DNA of 64,000 nucleotides from Campylorhamphus procurvoides (GCA_013396655.1 WBMV01000460.1:33686-97685); one strand, 5' to 3'; positions 50,880 to 61,444 are shown, numbered from the stretch's first letter. Notes: a model not told the origin generated them from the sequence alone. Numbers and translations: made by a program.

Positions 50880-50896
50880 GAAGCTCTGCCTGCCCG

Positions 50897-51058
50897 NNNN
50901 NNNNNNNNNNNNNNNNNNNNNNNNNNNNNNNNNNNNNNNNNNNNNNNNNNNNNNNNNNNNNNNNNNNNNNNNNNNNNNNNNNNNNNNNNNNNNNNNNNNN
51001 NNNNNNNNNNNNNNNNNNNNNNNNNNNNNNNNNNNNNNNNNNNNNNNNNNNNNNNNNN
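50897..51058. other. Assembly gap (162 N)
   Basis: 162 N between a CA-rich microsatellite and the HSF5-like exon. About 40 residues of the DNA-binding domain including the start codon should lie here, and they would fit. Confidence 0.99.
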
Positions 51059-51487
51059 CGAGGGGCTGCTCATCGACCAGGCGCTCTTCGAGCGGGAGCT
51101 GCTGGGCGGGGCGCCCGGCGCCGCCGGCGAGGCCGAGGTCTTCAAGACCAAGAACTTCGGCAGCATCATCCGCCAGCTCAACCTGTACGGGTTCCACAAG
51201 CTGACGGTGGGGCCGGCCGGCGGCGCGGCGGGGCCCCGGCTGGGCCCGGCTGCCCAGGGCGACAGTGCCGACAGCCCCGACGGGCCGCGGCACCACTTCT
51301 GGAACCCCCACTTTCGCCACAGCCGGCCCGACCTCCTGGTGAGGATCAAGAGGCTCACGAAGGCCAATAAGGAGAAGCTGGACGCTGGCCTGAAGGTGCC
51401 CAGCCGGCTGCTCGACGACCTGCAGTGCCTGGAGGGGAAGGGCGGCGCTGTGGCCGCGCTCGGCCCGCGGGGCGCGCAGCGGGACGG
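51059..51487 (+). CDS. HSF5-like heat shock factor, DNA-binding-domain exon (5' end in gap)
   Basis: The visible frame starts EGLLIDQALFERELLG and contains FKTKNFGSIIRQLNLYGFHK, the HSF recognition-helix region (family pattern F-x-RQLN-x-YGF). After a Gly/Ala/Pro-rich insert come HHFWNPHFRHSRPDLLVRIK and LTKANKEKLDAGLKVPSR. The GLLIDQ start, the long low-complexity insert before HHF and the LT-AN-KL-AGL-VP tail all match HSF5, not HSF1-4. HSF factors bind heat-shock elements as nuclear proteins; HSF5 is testis-biased in mammals. I end the exon at 51487 (donor GG|GTGAGG), because its phase matches the exon at 51739. Without splicing, a TGA stops the frame at 51489. Start codon and about 40 residues are missing in the gap. 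It could be a true gene or a recent duplicate. Confidence 0.85.
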
Positions 51488-51738
51488 GTGAGGCCGGGCG
51501 GGGACGGGGGGGACCTGCCCGCACCGTGCAGCTGCAGCAGGGCTGCCCCCACGGCAGGTGCATCGGCTGCCAGTCGGCCAAAGGGAGTGTAATTATGGGT
51601 GCCTACAACTGCGCTGCCTGGGTGTAAACGGACAAATGCCAGTATACGGATCTGAATATCCGTATACCTATAGCTGTATAACTCACAGCTTCTGTTTGTA
51701 TTATCTGCAGTAAATTATGTGGTTTGTGTGTGTTTCAG

Positions 51739-51828
51739 TGTGCCTGTAGACTACAGCACCAGCAAGGAGCTAAAACTAAGATACACACCAAATTATCCCT
51801 ATATAAAAGGTGCAACGTGCATCCTTAG
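51739..51828 (+). CDS. HSF5-like, predicted second exon
   Basis: 90 bp bounded by acceptor 'tgtgtgtgtttcag' and donor 'CTTAG|GTATGT'. The upstream exon ends two bases into a codon and this exon supplies the third, so it reads VPVDYSTSKELKLRYTPNYP and on to GATCIL without a stop. The other two frames contain stops. No homology is recognised for this piece from memory, so the call rests on splice sites, phase and proximity. I did not find a further exon with matching phase. Confidence 0.5.
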   Translation, partial: CACRLQHQQGAKTKIHTKLSLYKRCNVHP

Positions 51829-52274
51829 GTATGTGTAAAATCTTAAACGTTTTTTTTTTAAAAAGATTGCCCAAAGCAGCACAAGCTCAGTGTGCTTTGA
51901 GAAAGAAAAGAAGAGGCCAATCAAAAGGAAATCTTGCAACAGTTCCGCTTTTTTGCATCTTGTATTTTCAGCTGTGGGAAACTGTATACAACATAGAGAA
52001 GAATGGAAAGCAGGAAGGAAGACCTTGAGATCTCCTTTAGGAAGACGCTAATTTTCAACGAACTCAAATTCAGGATAAAAGTTCAAAGACAAGTCATGAG
52101 TTATTTCAATAAAAATGTTGGATAATGCAATATGCTAAGAGCTATTATTCAACACATACTAGTTTTCTGAAATTTAAATTGTTAAGTAACAGGGCTAATG
52201 TGAACTGCCTTAGGTATCCAAAAGACTTTTTTCAGTTTTCATCCAAAGAAAAGTTCCCCAGCCCAGGATGTGAC

Positions 52275-52613
52275 TCATGGTAATACAATTACCTGATCCA
52301 ACACTGGGATGGCTGAGTATGGGCAGAGACTGATGTGACTTTGGTGCCTTGGCACTGGCACAACATGGGGAAAGAGGTGAGGTAGTCCCCAAGATTTTCC
52401 TGATCTTGGAGTGGGAATGAGCTTGCGGAGGCTAAAGAGTTTTTGTAAAGCTTGCGCAAAGGGCTGTGTCTCATTCACATCATCAAGGGAGCTGTTTCTC
52501 TGAAATACGTATGGATTGGCTGCAGCCACCGTTGCTTCATTGTTCTCTGCTCCATGTGGGTAGACACTTCCTACCCAAAGTCCTTGCCATGATCTCTCTC
52601 CTCTAAAACCGTA
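52275..52613 (-). other. Unassigned minus-strand open frame
   Basis: A frame of about 110 codons without stop on the minus strand, including GSVYPHGAENNEATVAAANP and NETQPFAQALQKLFSLRKLI. Its composition looks protein-like rather than repetitive. It lies 450 bases beyond the HSF5-like exons but on the opposite strand, so it cannot be part of the same transcript unless a local inversion occurred. No family recognised. Confidence 0.3.
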
Positions 52614-52904
52614 TCATGATAGTGAGGAGCAAATGAAACTAAGTGAATTAAGACAGAGCTCAAACCTGTAAGACTTTTTTTGAGAGGCTTAAGTACAGTA
52701 TCCAAACAGGCACCTAATTCACAGCCATGAGATGGCCTTGCATAAGTTTACTCTGGCAAATCACTGAGTCCTGATGTGACCTAAAGATGCCATGGGTCCT
52801 CCAGATCTTGCAGTTGTTGTGCCATACTTGGAAAGAAAAGGTGGAGCAACTTACATAAAATTAACGTGTTCGCGGCAGATACTATTAGACAAGATTCTGT
52901 GGCT

Positions 52905-52960
52905 TGTGTGATTCTGGAATTCAGACTAGATGATCATAATGCTGATTTCTGGGCTCAGCT
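52905..52960 (+). mobile_element. Possible old CR1 tail
   Basis: 'cagactagatgatcataatg' resembles a CR1 3' segment. It is short and diverged, so this is tentative. Confidence 0.4.
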
Positions 52961-53510
52961 CCCCTGAATTAGAGCCAAAACCTGCATGTATGAGGTTCTT
53001 TAAATACAGCTTTAGAAGTCTTGTTGCAGCACACAGTTCATCAGTTTTAAGTAACTTTTTTTCTTTTTTTCTCCTATGGATATTCTCATATTGGACAGAA
53101 ATGAAAAGCTTTTAGCTGGCACTGTCTTTCTATCTTCTGCCTGATGTGTCCGTATTCTATGTGAGGAAGATGAATGAATGAAGTTATGAACCACAGCTAC
53201 ATGCATCTGACATGGTGAGGCATTTTAACAACCTTCTTAAACACAGATTCCTTTTGGGGGAGTCACTTATCCATTAACTGTACTTAATGTAGATATATCC
53301 TAAGGCAAAGAGGGAGGGAAGGAATTTGGAGGGTTCTGTGTCAGCCAAGCTTTTAAAAAGCACATGAAAACAACATCCAAAACAGACCAGCAACTCTGAA
53401 AATTATTTGTATGTATACAGACACATGCCATGAACAGAAAACTCTTGTCAGCCTTTTCAAGTTTAGAGACTCCAAATATCTGAGAACATAAAACCTTCAG
53501 TAAATTCTTT

Positions 53511-53655
53511 TCACAGAATCACAGAATAGTGTGAGTTGAATGGGACTCGGCAGCGCCCTTGACTCCAGCTCTTAAGTGAATGACCTGTACAGGAATCAAA
53601 GCCACAGCCTTGGGGGTTTTAGCACCATGCTCTGACCAACTGAGCTAATCTCAGG
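53511..53655 (-). mobile_element. tRNA-derived SINE with CR1 tail
   Basis: Read on the minus strand it begins with a tRNA-like head: A box TAGCTCAGTTGGTCAGAGC (53647-53629) and B box GGCTTTGATTCC (53603-53592), with a GGTGCTAA anticodon-loop region resembling tRNA-Ile. It ends in a CR1-like tail with TTCTGTGATTCTGTGA. This is the architecture of the passerine SINE mobilised by CR1 (zebra finch type, as I recall TguSINE1). It is not a functional tRNA gene: the 3' half is lost and the cloverleaf cannot close. Confidence 0.8.
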
Positions 53656-53843
53656 TTTTTATGTATGAATGGAGCAGTCATGGTGTTGCCCTGGAAACTG
53701 CATATATATTTAATCTGTATTCTGTATTTGAATTAAGCTGTTTCTAACTGTCAAACTAGCTAAGGTAGTTTCAGGTTTTCCACCTCCCAGGACCAAGAAT
53801 TGAAATGTAGGTAGCAAATGCATGTGGATTGGACTTGACACTT

Positions 53844-54023
53844 ATAATCTCTGTGCAGGAAATTTCCAGTGACTAAGATGATGTATGATCATGTTTTCTC
53901 TCTGTAAAAAAAGTAGAAGTGGGATAAGAAACAATAATCTCTGTGCAGGGCATTTACAGTGGCCAAGATGATGTGTGGTCATGTTTTCTCCCTGCAAAAT
54001 AAGTGGAAGTTGGATGAACAACA
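53844..54023 (+). repeat. 90-bp tandem duplication
   Basis: Two direct copies (53844-53933 and 53934-54023), roughly 85% identical, each starting ATAATCTCTGTGCAGG. Because the unit is a multiple of three, a minus-strand frame shows a repeated 30-residue peptide. I take that as a by-product. Confidence 0.85.
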
Positions 54024-55840
54024 AGAGGGAAAGACAAGGAAAGTCATGAGGAGCTTGTCAGACATGTAGAGGAAGAAGCAGGGACATACCTGCACACCAC
54101 ACTGTGAAGAAGTGGAAGCAAAATTCACATCTGGATGTCTGTAACAGGCAAGGCTGCCTAATTTAGACAAAGGTGTCAGCAGAGATGAGAGAAATATGAA
54201 CGAACATCCTTAAGTGCCAGCAAAGAAGTTGATATATACCGTGACTTATAGAACAGTCTGTGCCTGACCTCACTGGCTGGCTGCTGCAGGTCCATTCATC
54301 ATGGTCAGACTTAGAGCAGAGAGCAGTGTTTGAATGGTCTCATTGAAGCCAGTGGCCAAAATACTGCAGGGCTCAAAAAAAGTTACTTCTCACTTTCAAN
54401 GACTGTCATGTGTAGGTGGCATTAATAAAAGCACCATGGAATTCAGCTGGTGGAAAGAATATAACTGTGTTACAGTATTACTGCTGACAAAAGGAATGTA
54501 GCCTTTTCCCAAAATCTGATTGTCCCACTCAAGAATAAACAAAGCATGACTGCACTGTAATCTTTATTTTTTCCCTGAAATGTAAAAATCATAACAGCAG
54601 TTTTGTTTCTGTAGAACACACTTGGAATTCCACACTTGAAATTTCAAATGTTCATTAGCTTTAAATCAATAGTGTTTAGAATTTTGATCAGTATTTCAAA
54701 TTGTTTTGTTGAAATAATGGCCTTTTCTTCTTCATTCATTAATACCAGCCATTGGCCTGCTGAAGTCTTATTTCTGTTGATGCATTTGCTTCAATGTTGT
54801 GAATTTTCTGTAATTTCACCTGTGATGCCATATGTAATGTATTTTAGCTATTGTCCTTTGTTATTTATAAATCTGTTCTTCAGTTTATTTATCGGCATTA
54901 TGATCAGTAGGAACAGAAAACCATTTTTAACCACATTTCTTAATGGCTCTATAAGGGGCTAAAACTGTATAGCAAGTAAAGTTGAAGGGTGACATATGAG
55001 GCAAGCCATAACATAAGCTTCATTGCACATTCTATCTCTTTTACTGTAAATATTTGATTATGTTCAGTCTCTGCATTAATATAATGTCATTATGAATTGT
55101 AAAGTCAGCCTCTGAGAATTTGAAGGCATGTTGAAATTTGTGCACTGCAGGTTAAGATCTGATAAATACATGATCTCTAAGTATTTTCCACAGATCTTAC
55201 TTTGTTCCTTCAGAGAATTATTGACCATGTTTGGAAGACTAATTAAAGGTTAAAAAACCCCCACAGTTCATGAAAATTTGGAAAACAGGCTTTTTTCTTC
55301 TACACAGATGCATTTTACACTTACAGTAAACTTGTCTTTTTAATGTTCTTGCTTTTTCCAAGACAAACACTGGGAAAAAATCCATCTTGCTACTTAACTT
55401 CAAGAAATCACGATAATGAAAGTTGCTCACGGTCACCATTGCCGGAACTACACAGAGATGGGAGGGCCATTGCCAAACCATGCTGGAGCAGAATTTGAAT
55501 GGGAAAGGACATCTTACCCATGGATTTTACAGATATTTCTGTCAATAGAATAGAGAACATTGGGAATCCCCAGTCTGTGTACACAGCCTGAGAACAGATG
55601 GCAAAGGGCTTTCTAGAACAAAAAGTTTTATGTTTTTAAGACAACTAAAAATTAAGTCTTAAAATGCAAACTACAGCATAAGTTTACTCCATTGACTGCT
55701 GGAGCTGTTAGCTGCACAATAATAATAGTGGAGTTGTAACCTAGAACAGAGGTTCACAAAGGGCCTAAACACACAGAAAGGGAAGAACACATTTTCAGAG
55801 GTGTTACCTTTTAATCAGAAGAGAGAGTAAGACATCATGG
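54024..55840. other. Intergenic DNA without recognised feature
   Basis: AT-rich. A single N stands at 54400. No gene or transposon recognised. Confidence 0.55.
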
Positions 55841-56439
55841 GTGCCCCAGATGGGTGGGGGCTAAGGACTGTGCTGCAGCCACTAACAGGGCCATGAGTGC
55901 CCAGTCACACAGTGAACCCTAGGATTATTGCCCCATGGACCACACAGACTTCAAGGAGGAACTGTTCCTGTGCAGGCAAACACAGCAAAGAGGATTTCTA
56001 CAGCCACCTCCAGGACTTCTGAAGGCTTGGGGGGAACCCTTCAGGCCCCCACTGTTGTGTCACGAGACAGGAGGGGCTTCACTCCAACCCCAGAGTCAGG
56101 AGGAAGGGAAGTGTTTCTGCAGTGTCTTGGTTTTCTATCTTGTTTATTGTTACTGTTTGTTCACACCGTCAGTATAACTCCTTCAGGATAGAAAAAAACC
56201 TATATCCTGACCAGTGACTGCACTACAACACAGTAGTGACTGCTGGACAGGGGTGCCTCCCAGTATGAGGCTGTAAGGTGGGTGCCAGGCTGGGCTGGAG
56301 GGGTGTGAAAGCTTGGGAAAAGGAAAACCTGTTGGCAGTGCAGAGGGCTGGAGCCATGGTTTCCCTGCAGGCTGGGGACTCCCCCGGGGGAATGGTGGCT
56401 GGGCCAGAGACAAGTGGGATAGCTGCAGCATGGCCCTGG

Positions 56440-56870
56440 GCACCTTGCACCATGGGATCCCTCTTCCTGGGATGCTGGGCTTGGTGGGACCCCCAGGACA
56501 GTGACACACCCCTATCACCTGAGACCCTCTGGGTGGTGACAAACCCCAACTCCATGGGACCTCCTTTCCTGGGGATGCTGGACTCAATGGGATACCCACG
56601 ACAATGACCCCCTCCCATTGTCTGAGCCCCCAGGTGTGGTGACACCCTTTCTCCATGGGACGACCAGGTTAATGACACACTTTTAAGGGGAGTTTGGCTC
56701 ATCAGGACCCTCAGGGCTGTGACACCTCATCCCTTGCCCTGGCTTCACTCCCACAGCCATGATACCCCTCTTTGGGAGAGAGGGATTCCTGAGCTTTTCA
56801 GGACCCCCAGAGCTGTGAGAACCCCCCTTTTTGGGGGAACAGGATTTGGTGGGACCCCCAAGGCCATGGG
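56440..56870 (+). repeat. Degenerate ~102-bp minisatellite
   Basis: CCATGGGA recurs at 56450, 56552 and 56653 (spacing 102, 101). A second word, GGACCCCCAGG-type followed by TGACAC, recurs near 56488, 56589, 56704, 56800 and 56850, so later units are shortened. Overlapping open frames on both strands follow from this repetition. Confidence 0.75.
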
Positions 56871-57501
56871 TAAATGGCAGTCCTGCCAAACCCTGTCACC
56901 TGAATAGAAGGGGTCACCTAGTTTTCTGAACGTGGTGCAGGTCTTTAAAATGAGGGTCCCCCCTTCCCTCCCAAGCTAGTGGTCTTTGAGGGCCAACTGC
57001 TTCAGTCATCCTTGGGGTGTCTGTCCTCCTCCCAGTTTCCTCAGCTCCCTGATGAGCTGATGCCACTCCAAGACACCCTTGGGTGCAGCTTTTCCGCATG
57101 CCCCCCAGAGACCTATTCCCTGGGTGATGGTAATGTGGTTTTCAGTGCTGGCACTTGCCTCTGCTTTGGTTTCTGCCCCTCAAGTAAATCTATCATTGGC
57201 TGAAATCATCCCGAGGCATCTGACTTCCCACTCATTCCTTTCCCTGCACCTCCTCGCCCCTAGTGCCTGCATCCCAATCCATCCCATGCCATGTGGAAAG
57301 ATTTCCATCATGGAAACAGGATTAGTGAAAGTAGGAAAGATGAAATAACTTAAATTGTGAAATTCCAAGTACCTATGCTGCATGCTTAATGTCACTTTCT
57401 TTTGCTAAAATGTACAAAGATTTTATTTTTTTTAAATAATTTTTATTTTTATTCGCATTTAGACAGGAGGAAATGTGAAATATTGAAAATTTTAACCACA
57501 T

Positions 57502-57677
57502 TCATAGAATCATAGAATGATTTGGGTTGGAAGGGACTTTAAGGACCATTTAATCCCCCACCTTCACTAGACCACATTGCACAAAGCCCCATCCAGCCTG
57601 GCCTTGAACACTTCGAGAGATGGGGCCTCCACAGCTTCTCTGGGCAACCTGTTACCCTGTTTTAGTTTAAAGGAGTA
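57502..57677 (-). mobile_element. CR1 3'-end fragment
   Basis: The plus strand starts 'tcatagaatcatagaatgat' and runs through 'ccatccagcctggccttgaa' and 'ctctgggcaacctgtta': a CR1 tail in reverse orientation. It is abutted by an LTR at 57678. Confidence 0.9.
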
Positions 57678-58235
57678 TGTTCTGGTTCCGGCCAGGACAG
57701 GGTTAATTTTTGCAGTAGCCAGGAGGAAGCACAGCCAGGACCCAGAGGTTTATTCTATACCACCTCATGTCATTGCCAGGGGCCAGGGAAAAGGAGTCTC
57801 TTCCAGAGAGAAGGGGATCCTTCTGTTTGGGTAAGCGTGGTGGATGGGGTAGTCGGGTGTCACCACTTCTGAGCTGGAAGGAGTGGTTGGGCTGGTGTGG
57901 CTGCAGTCACCTTGACCTGCATGGAGAGCATTTTTTCATGTGAGTGAACTTCCTCTTCTGTCTTAGCACCAGGTCCAAATTGGTTGAGTGGCAGAGGGAG
58001 CGTTGGGTATTGTTTGTTGTTGCGGGTCTCCTCAGTGAGCAATTATTTTCTTGTACCCTCTGTTATTAGTATTGTTGCTGCTACTGTTCACTTTGTTATT
58101 TCATTGCTGTTTCCAGTATATTGTTCTTATCTCAACCCATGATCTTTACCTTTGGTGCCTCCAGTTCTCCTGTCCTTCGTGCCACCAGGGGAAGGGAGGG
58201 AGCAGGCAAGTGGTGGCATGGTCTCAGTGGGAGCA
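57678..58235 (+). mobile_element. Probable solo ERV LTR (plus strand)
   Basis: Starts TGTTCTGGTTCCGGCCAGG with 'gacagggttaattttt', and ends with an R/U5-like part 'ttatctcaacccatgatctt' and 'ggtgcctccagttctcctgt'. Both parts correspond, in order, to the same broad avian LTR type as the one at 36.4-37.0 kb. The middle is diverged, and the 3' boundary (near GGGAGCA at 58235) is uncertain. No PBS or internal gene is recognised after it. Confidence 0.6.
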
Positions 58236-58884
58236 TCAAATTGGGGGACTGCTATCATCAAACGCCTCAAGAAGTGCTGGGTTTCAGAGTGCTATTTCAT
58301 CAGAAAGATCCCTATATGCTTGAAAAGCCTACTGAAGGTCCCAAAAACAGGTGAAACCACCAAGAAGGACTACCCCAGTGATACTTGGGGACAATCTCGC
58401 TGCTGGTCTCTGAAGGCTATTGAAGCAATAGCTGCTTCATGGGCCATGGCTCCATGCTCCTTCCATAGCCCAGTTTTGTTTGTAATACATACCAAGCGTA
58501 TTTCAGAGCAAAAAATCCTGGAAACCCTTCCATTTGGGGTGCTCTTTACACAACTCCCCCCTTTGCATTTTGTAATCCCTAATGAAATGTTTTGGGCAAG
58601 CCCTTTGATGTAGACTTTATCTGGGTCTTTGAGCAGCAGCATTGTCTGAGCGAGCACAGGGCAACTGGGCACAGAGCCCAATCCTTCCAACCACCTGCTC
58701 TAGGGCAGCTGTGGATCACAGCCATGTGGCATAGATTCTGCAGCCCTCTGCCAAGAGGTGCTGCCTGACAGCATCAGGTGGACTGTCATGCAGAGTCTAT
58801 GTTCAGCAGTCTGTGGTCAGAATGAGTAAGACCTTGATACTTTCCCCTGACTCTGCACTCAAGGACAAGGAGAACAATATTCCC

Positions 58885-59055
58885 CAAGGAAGCAGTCACA
58901 GCACCCAGACTGCCAGAGTTCCAGAAGCTTTTGGACAATGCTCTTAGGAATATGATGTCCTTCCTGGAGTAGTCCTGTGCAGAGCCAGGAGCTGCACTTC
59001 AATGATCCTTGTGGGTCCCTTCCAACTCAGGGTACTCTGTGATTCTATAAACATG
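58885..59055 (+). mobile_element. CR1 3'-end fragment
   Basis: Plus-strand CR1 tail: 'gactgccagagttccagaag', then 'gatccttgtgggtcccttcc' and a terminal 'gtgattctata'. Confidence 0.88.
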
Positions 59056-59900
59056 TCACAGAGGCTTTAAGTGGTGGCTTGGGGGACTATGTGGTCCTTC
59101 AGGGTTGTGAGGGGTCTTGGTGGTTTGGCTTTTTTTTTCCTTTTTGAAAACTTCATTCTGGATATGGGTTAAATAGGAACTGTGAAGATTTCTTCAGGTG
59201 TAAAAGGCATGGGTGCCATAAGAGGTACTTCCACAGCAATAAGGGGCAAAGAATGTTCTTTCTGTAGCCAACAGCAGTGTTGCTTGTTAACCATTTATGG
59301 CACTCTGACCCATAGAAGTTATTTGAAGTAGAAAGAATTTGAGAAGGCAGAAGGAGTCGTGGCATAATTTTTATCTCCCTTCTCAGCCAGAGCTGAGTGC
59401 AGCTGGCTTGGAGCTGAGGAAATAAATGGGAAATAAGTGAAACAACCCATCACAAGGTGTCCCAACCATCACTCCAGGGCTAGATGGAGTTTGAGTGACT
59501 TTAGGCATTAGCATATGTAGGAGTGTGAAAAGTAACAAATATTTTCAAGTTAATGAAAAAAAGTTCAGTTTCTGATTATCACCTGGATCGTTCCTTTGGC
59601 TTAGTTCCCATTATCTGCATTGTTTTCAATGGAGCATAACCACTACACAGCCACATTGTTCCATCCTTCATTTCATATCTGCATTGATTTCAACAAAGCA
59701 AGACTGCAGCATTTTCATGCCACTCTATCTTTTGTTGCATGTCTCCCTTAGAGCTGTACACCAAGCTCCTTCAGTGTTCCTGCTATGAATATGTGCACAC
59801 AGTTTGTCTCTGGTGAGTTAGAGCCAATGCATGCACTCCTTGCTGAACTTTGTTTTTCAGTATTCTCCCCAAATTATGCACTACAGTCACCCAAACTGCA
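59056..59900. other. Stretch without recognised feature
   Basis: It may include the 3' flank or U3 region belonging to the minus-strand env fragment, but I see no LTR boundary. Confidence 0.4.
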
Positions 59901-59919
59901 GAAACTCAATATGAATTTG

Positions 59920-60045
59920 GGACATCAGTCACATGGATGTTGAGTGGAGTATCAAGCACGTGTCTGTTGGATTGAACATCAGGCTTGTGCTTATTGCATA
60001 GAACATCAAGTGTGTGTACATTGTATGGAATATCAAGGGTAAATA
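59920..60045 (-). repeat. 27-bp tandem repeat in retroviral 3' region
   Basis: The word ATCAAG/ATCAGG recurs at 59924, 59951, 59978, 60005 and 60032, exactly every 27 bases (about 4.5 diverged units). On the minus strand it is in frame with the hydrophobic env-like segment and repeats a 9-residue peptide (compare TLDVLCNKH and VLDTPLNIH). Confidence 0.85.
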
Positions 60046-60180
60046 GGAATTGCAAGGAAGTGTATTGTTTCATCATATTCCAAGTTTTTACATACAATTC
60101 CATTATTAAAGCAAAACATATTAAGGCAAAATATATTAAGGTTAACATTAGAAGGAGAATAACAGGGTAACGCATTCTAC

Positions 60181-60707
60181 TGATGCCTTGAAGACCGAAA
60201 TAAAAAAACTCCAGGCAACTTTAGTAGGAGATTAGAGAGCAGAAGCTTTAATGAGCCTTCAGGCTTCAGGAATACATATCCACAGGATCCCCCCCTTTGA
60301 CCGTGCTTCCAAGATTTTATAACAATGTCCATCCAATCCCATTCTGTTATTGCCCCAGTCCTGCCCCATTCCGACCCTGGCACACCCTGTTGAGAATTGA
60401 GTCTGGGGGCTTGGGACCCCTCTTTCACCGCTGTCGTCTTCCTCAAAGCATGTCGGGTTGTTGGAGGCTTCCCAAAGTTCCATATTTGGAGGTCCTTCTG
60501 TCTATGTCTTTATCCTCTGGTGCAGGCTTCGTGGCACTTCTCTGCAATTCTACCTTGAAATAGAGACTAAACAGCTACTGGGGTTTTGAGGGATTGATAT
60601 AAGATGTGTAAACATTAAGCTATTGAAGTTATTTTACTGGTACATTAAATCTACAATAACTTCTAAAATCTATACAATTAAAAAAAGAAAACAACCCTGA
60701 GGCATCA
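60181..60707 (-). mobile_element. 527-bp solo ERV LTR inside env remnant
   Basis: Begins TGATGCCT and ends AGGCATCA, a perfect 8-bp terminal inverted repeat. On the minus strand TATAAAA (60321-60315) is followed about 65 bases later by ATTAAA (60252-60247) and a 65-base U5, the order expected for an LTR. Flanks CTAC (60177-60180) and CTAT (60708-60711) may be a 4-bp target duplication with one change. Retroviral env-like sequence lies on both sides, so it inserted into an older provirus and later lost its internal region by recombination. Confidence 0.82.
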
Positions 60708-61421
60708 CTATTAAGAACCCCTGTAGCAGTAGGTGACCATCCAAAAACGATATCCCGCTATTGATGGTCTCTGCCTTGCTTCATTCATTCTAACACATGT
60801 TGTATTTCTTCCACATCATGATGCACAGTAGTCAAAGCCTTGTCCATTTTCTTGAGCTTGGTTCAAAAGCAGCTTTCTTATCAAGGTGAGATTCATTATG
60901 ACAGGAGTATCAATTGATAAGATGTAACAGGACCTGAGTAACTAAAATCAGATACCAGACAAAAACATTAGTCATTACTTGGATCTACAGCAAGGTTATC
61001 TATAAATATAAAATCACAAGGAGTTATCATACAAGTGCATCCTTTTCCAATATATGTAAGTTTGGTTTTGGGAGTTTCATCAGGATGTATTTCAAAGTGA
61101 TAAAATTTTTGTTGAGTGTCAGAACAAATGTCTTGGGCTTATGTTGGGGTTCAAACCGTAGATTCCCCTGCAAAAAAACCTATAGCTGAAGCAAGCAATC
61201 CTGCTGCTGAAACAAGCAGCATTGTCTTTCTTAAGGGAAAGAAGCCTTGGGAAATATTACAGAAGTAACAAGTTAAGGCTTGCACAGCAGGTGTTTCACA
61301 ATAGTGAATAAGCCTTCTGTGCTTTTGCTTAGTAATACAGATTTTTGCCTGTCAATGTAGAGTAATGTAGCAAATATACAAAGTCCTAGATATGGAACAA
61401 CCATTGTTAAAGCTTAGAAGA

Positions 61422-61429
61422 TATAAATA
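61422..61429 (+). promoter_or_regulatory. LTR TATA box
   Basis: TATAAATA, about 260 bases before the gag ATG. Confidence 0.45.
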
Positions 61430-61444
61430 TGTGTTATCAAACTT

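Larger units (their letters stand above)
59906..61350 (-). pseudogene. Broken ERV env-like fragment, split by a solo LTR
   Basis: Minus-strand remnants of a retroviral envelope-type gene. The 5' piece (about 61344-61164) has two Cys pairs and a long hydrophobic run (LLVSAAGLLASAIGFFAG), then a stop. A second piece (about 61130-60960, another frame) is Cys-rich (YIGKGCTCMITPCDF). A third (about 60860-60715) has in-frame stops and DIVFGWSPTATGVLN, a motif type found before the membrane anchor. After the LTR insertion, 60175-59906 carries a strongly hydrophobic segment (VILLLMLTLIYFALICFALI) and then the 27-bp repeat. Stops, frame changes and the insertion make it non-functional. The assignment to env rests on this motif and the membrane topology, not a database match. 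The retroviral class is uncertain. Confidence 0.5.

Noticed and set aside
53592..53647. Possible tRNA-Ile gene on the minus strand
   Set aside because: A and B boxes are present, but the acceptor stem and 3' half are missing and a CR1 tail follows. It is a SINE.
56183..56702. Overlapping ~157-codon minus-strand frames
   Set aside because: They follow the 102-bp minisatellite. The peptide repeats with the DNA and has no domain.
58152..58613. 153-codon plus-strand frame
   Set aside because: It starts inside an LTR and continues into unrecognised sequence. No retroviral or host domain seen.
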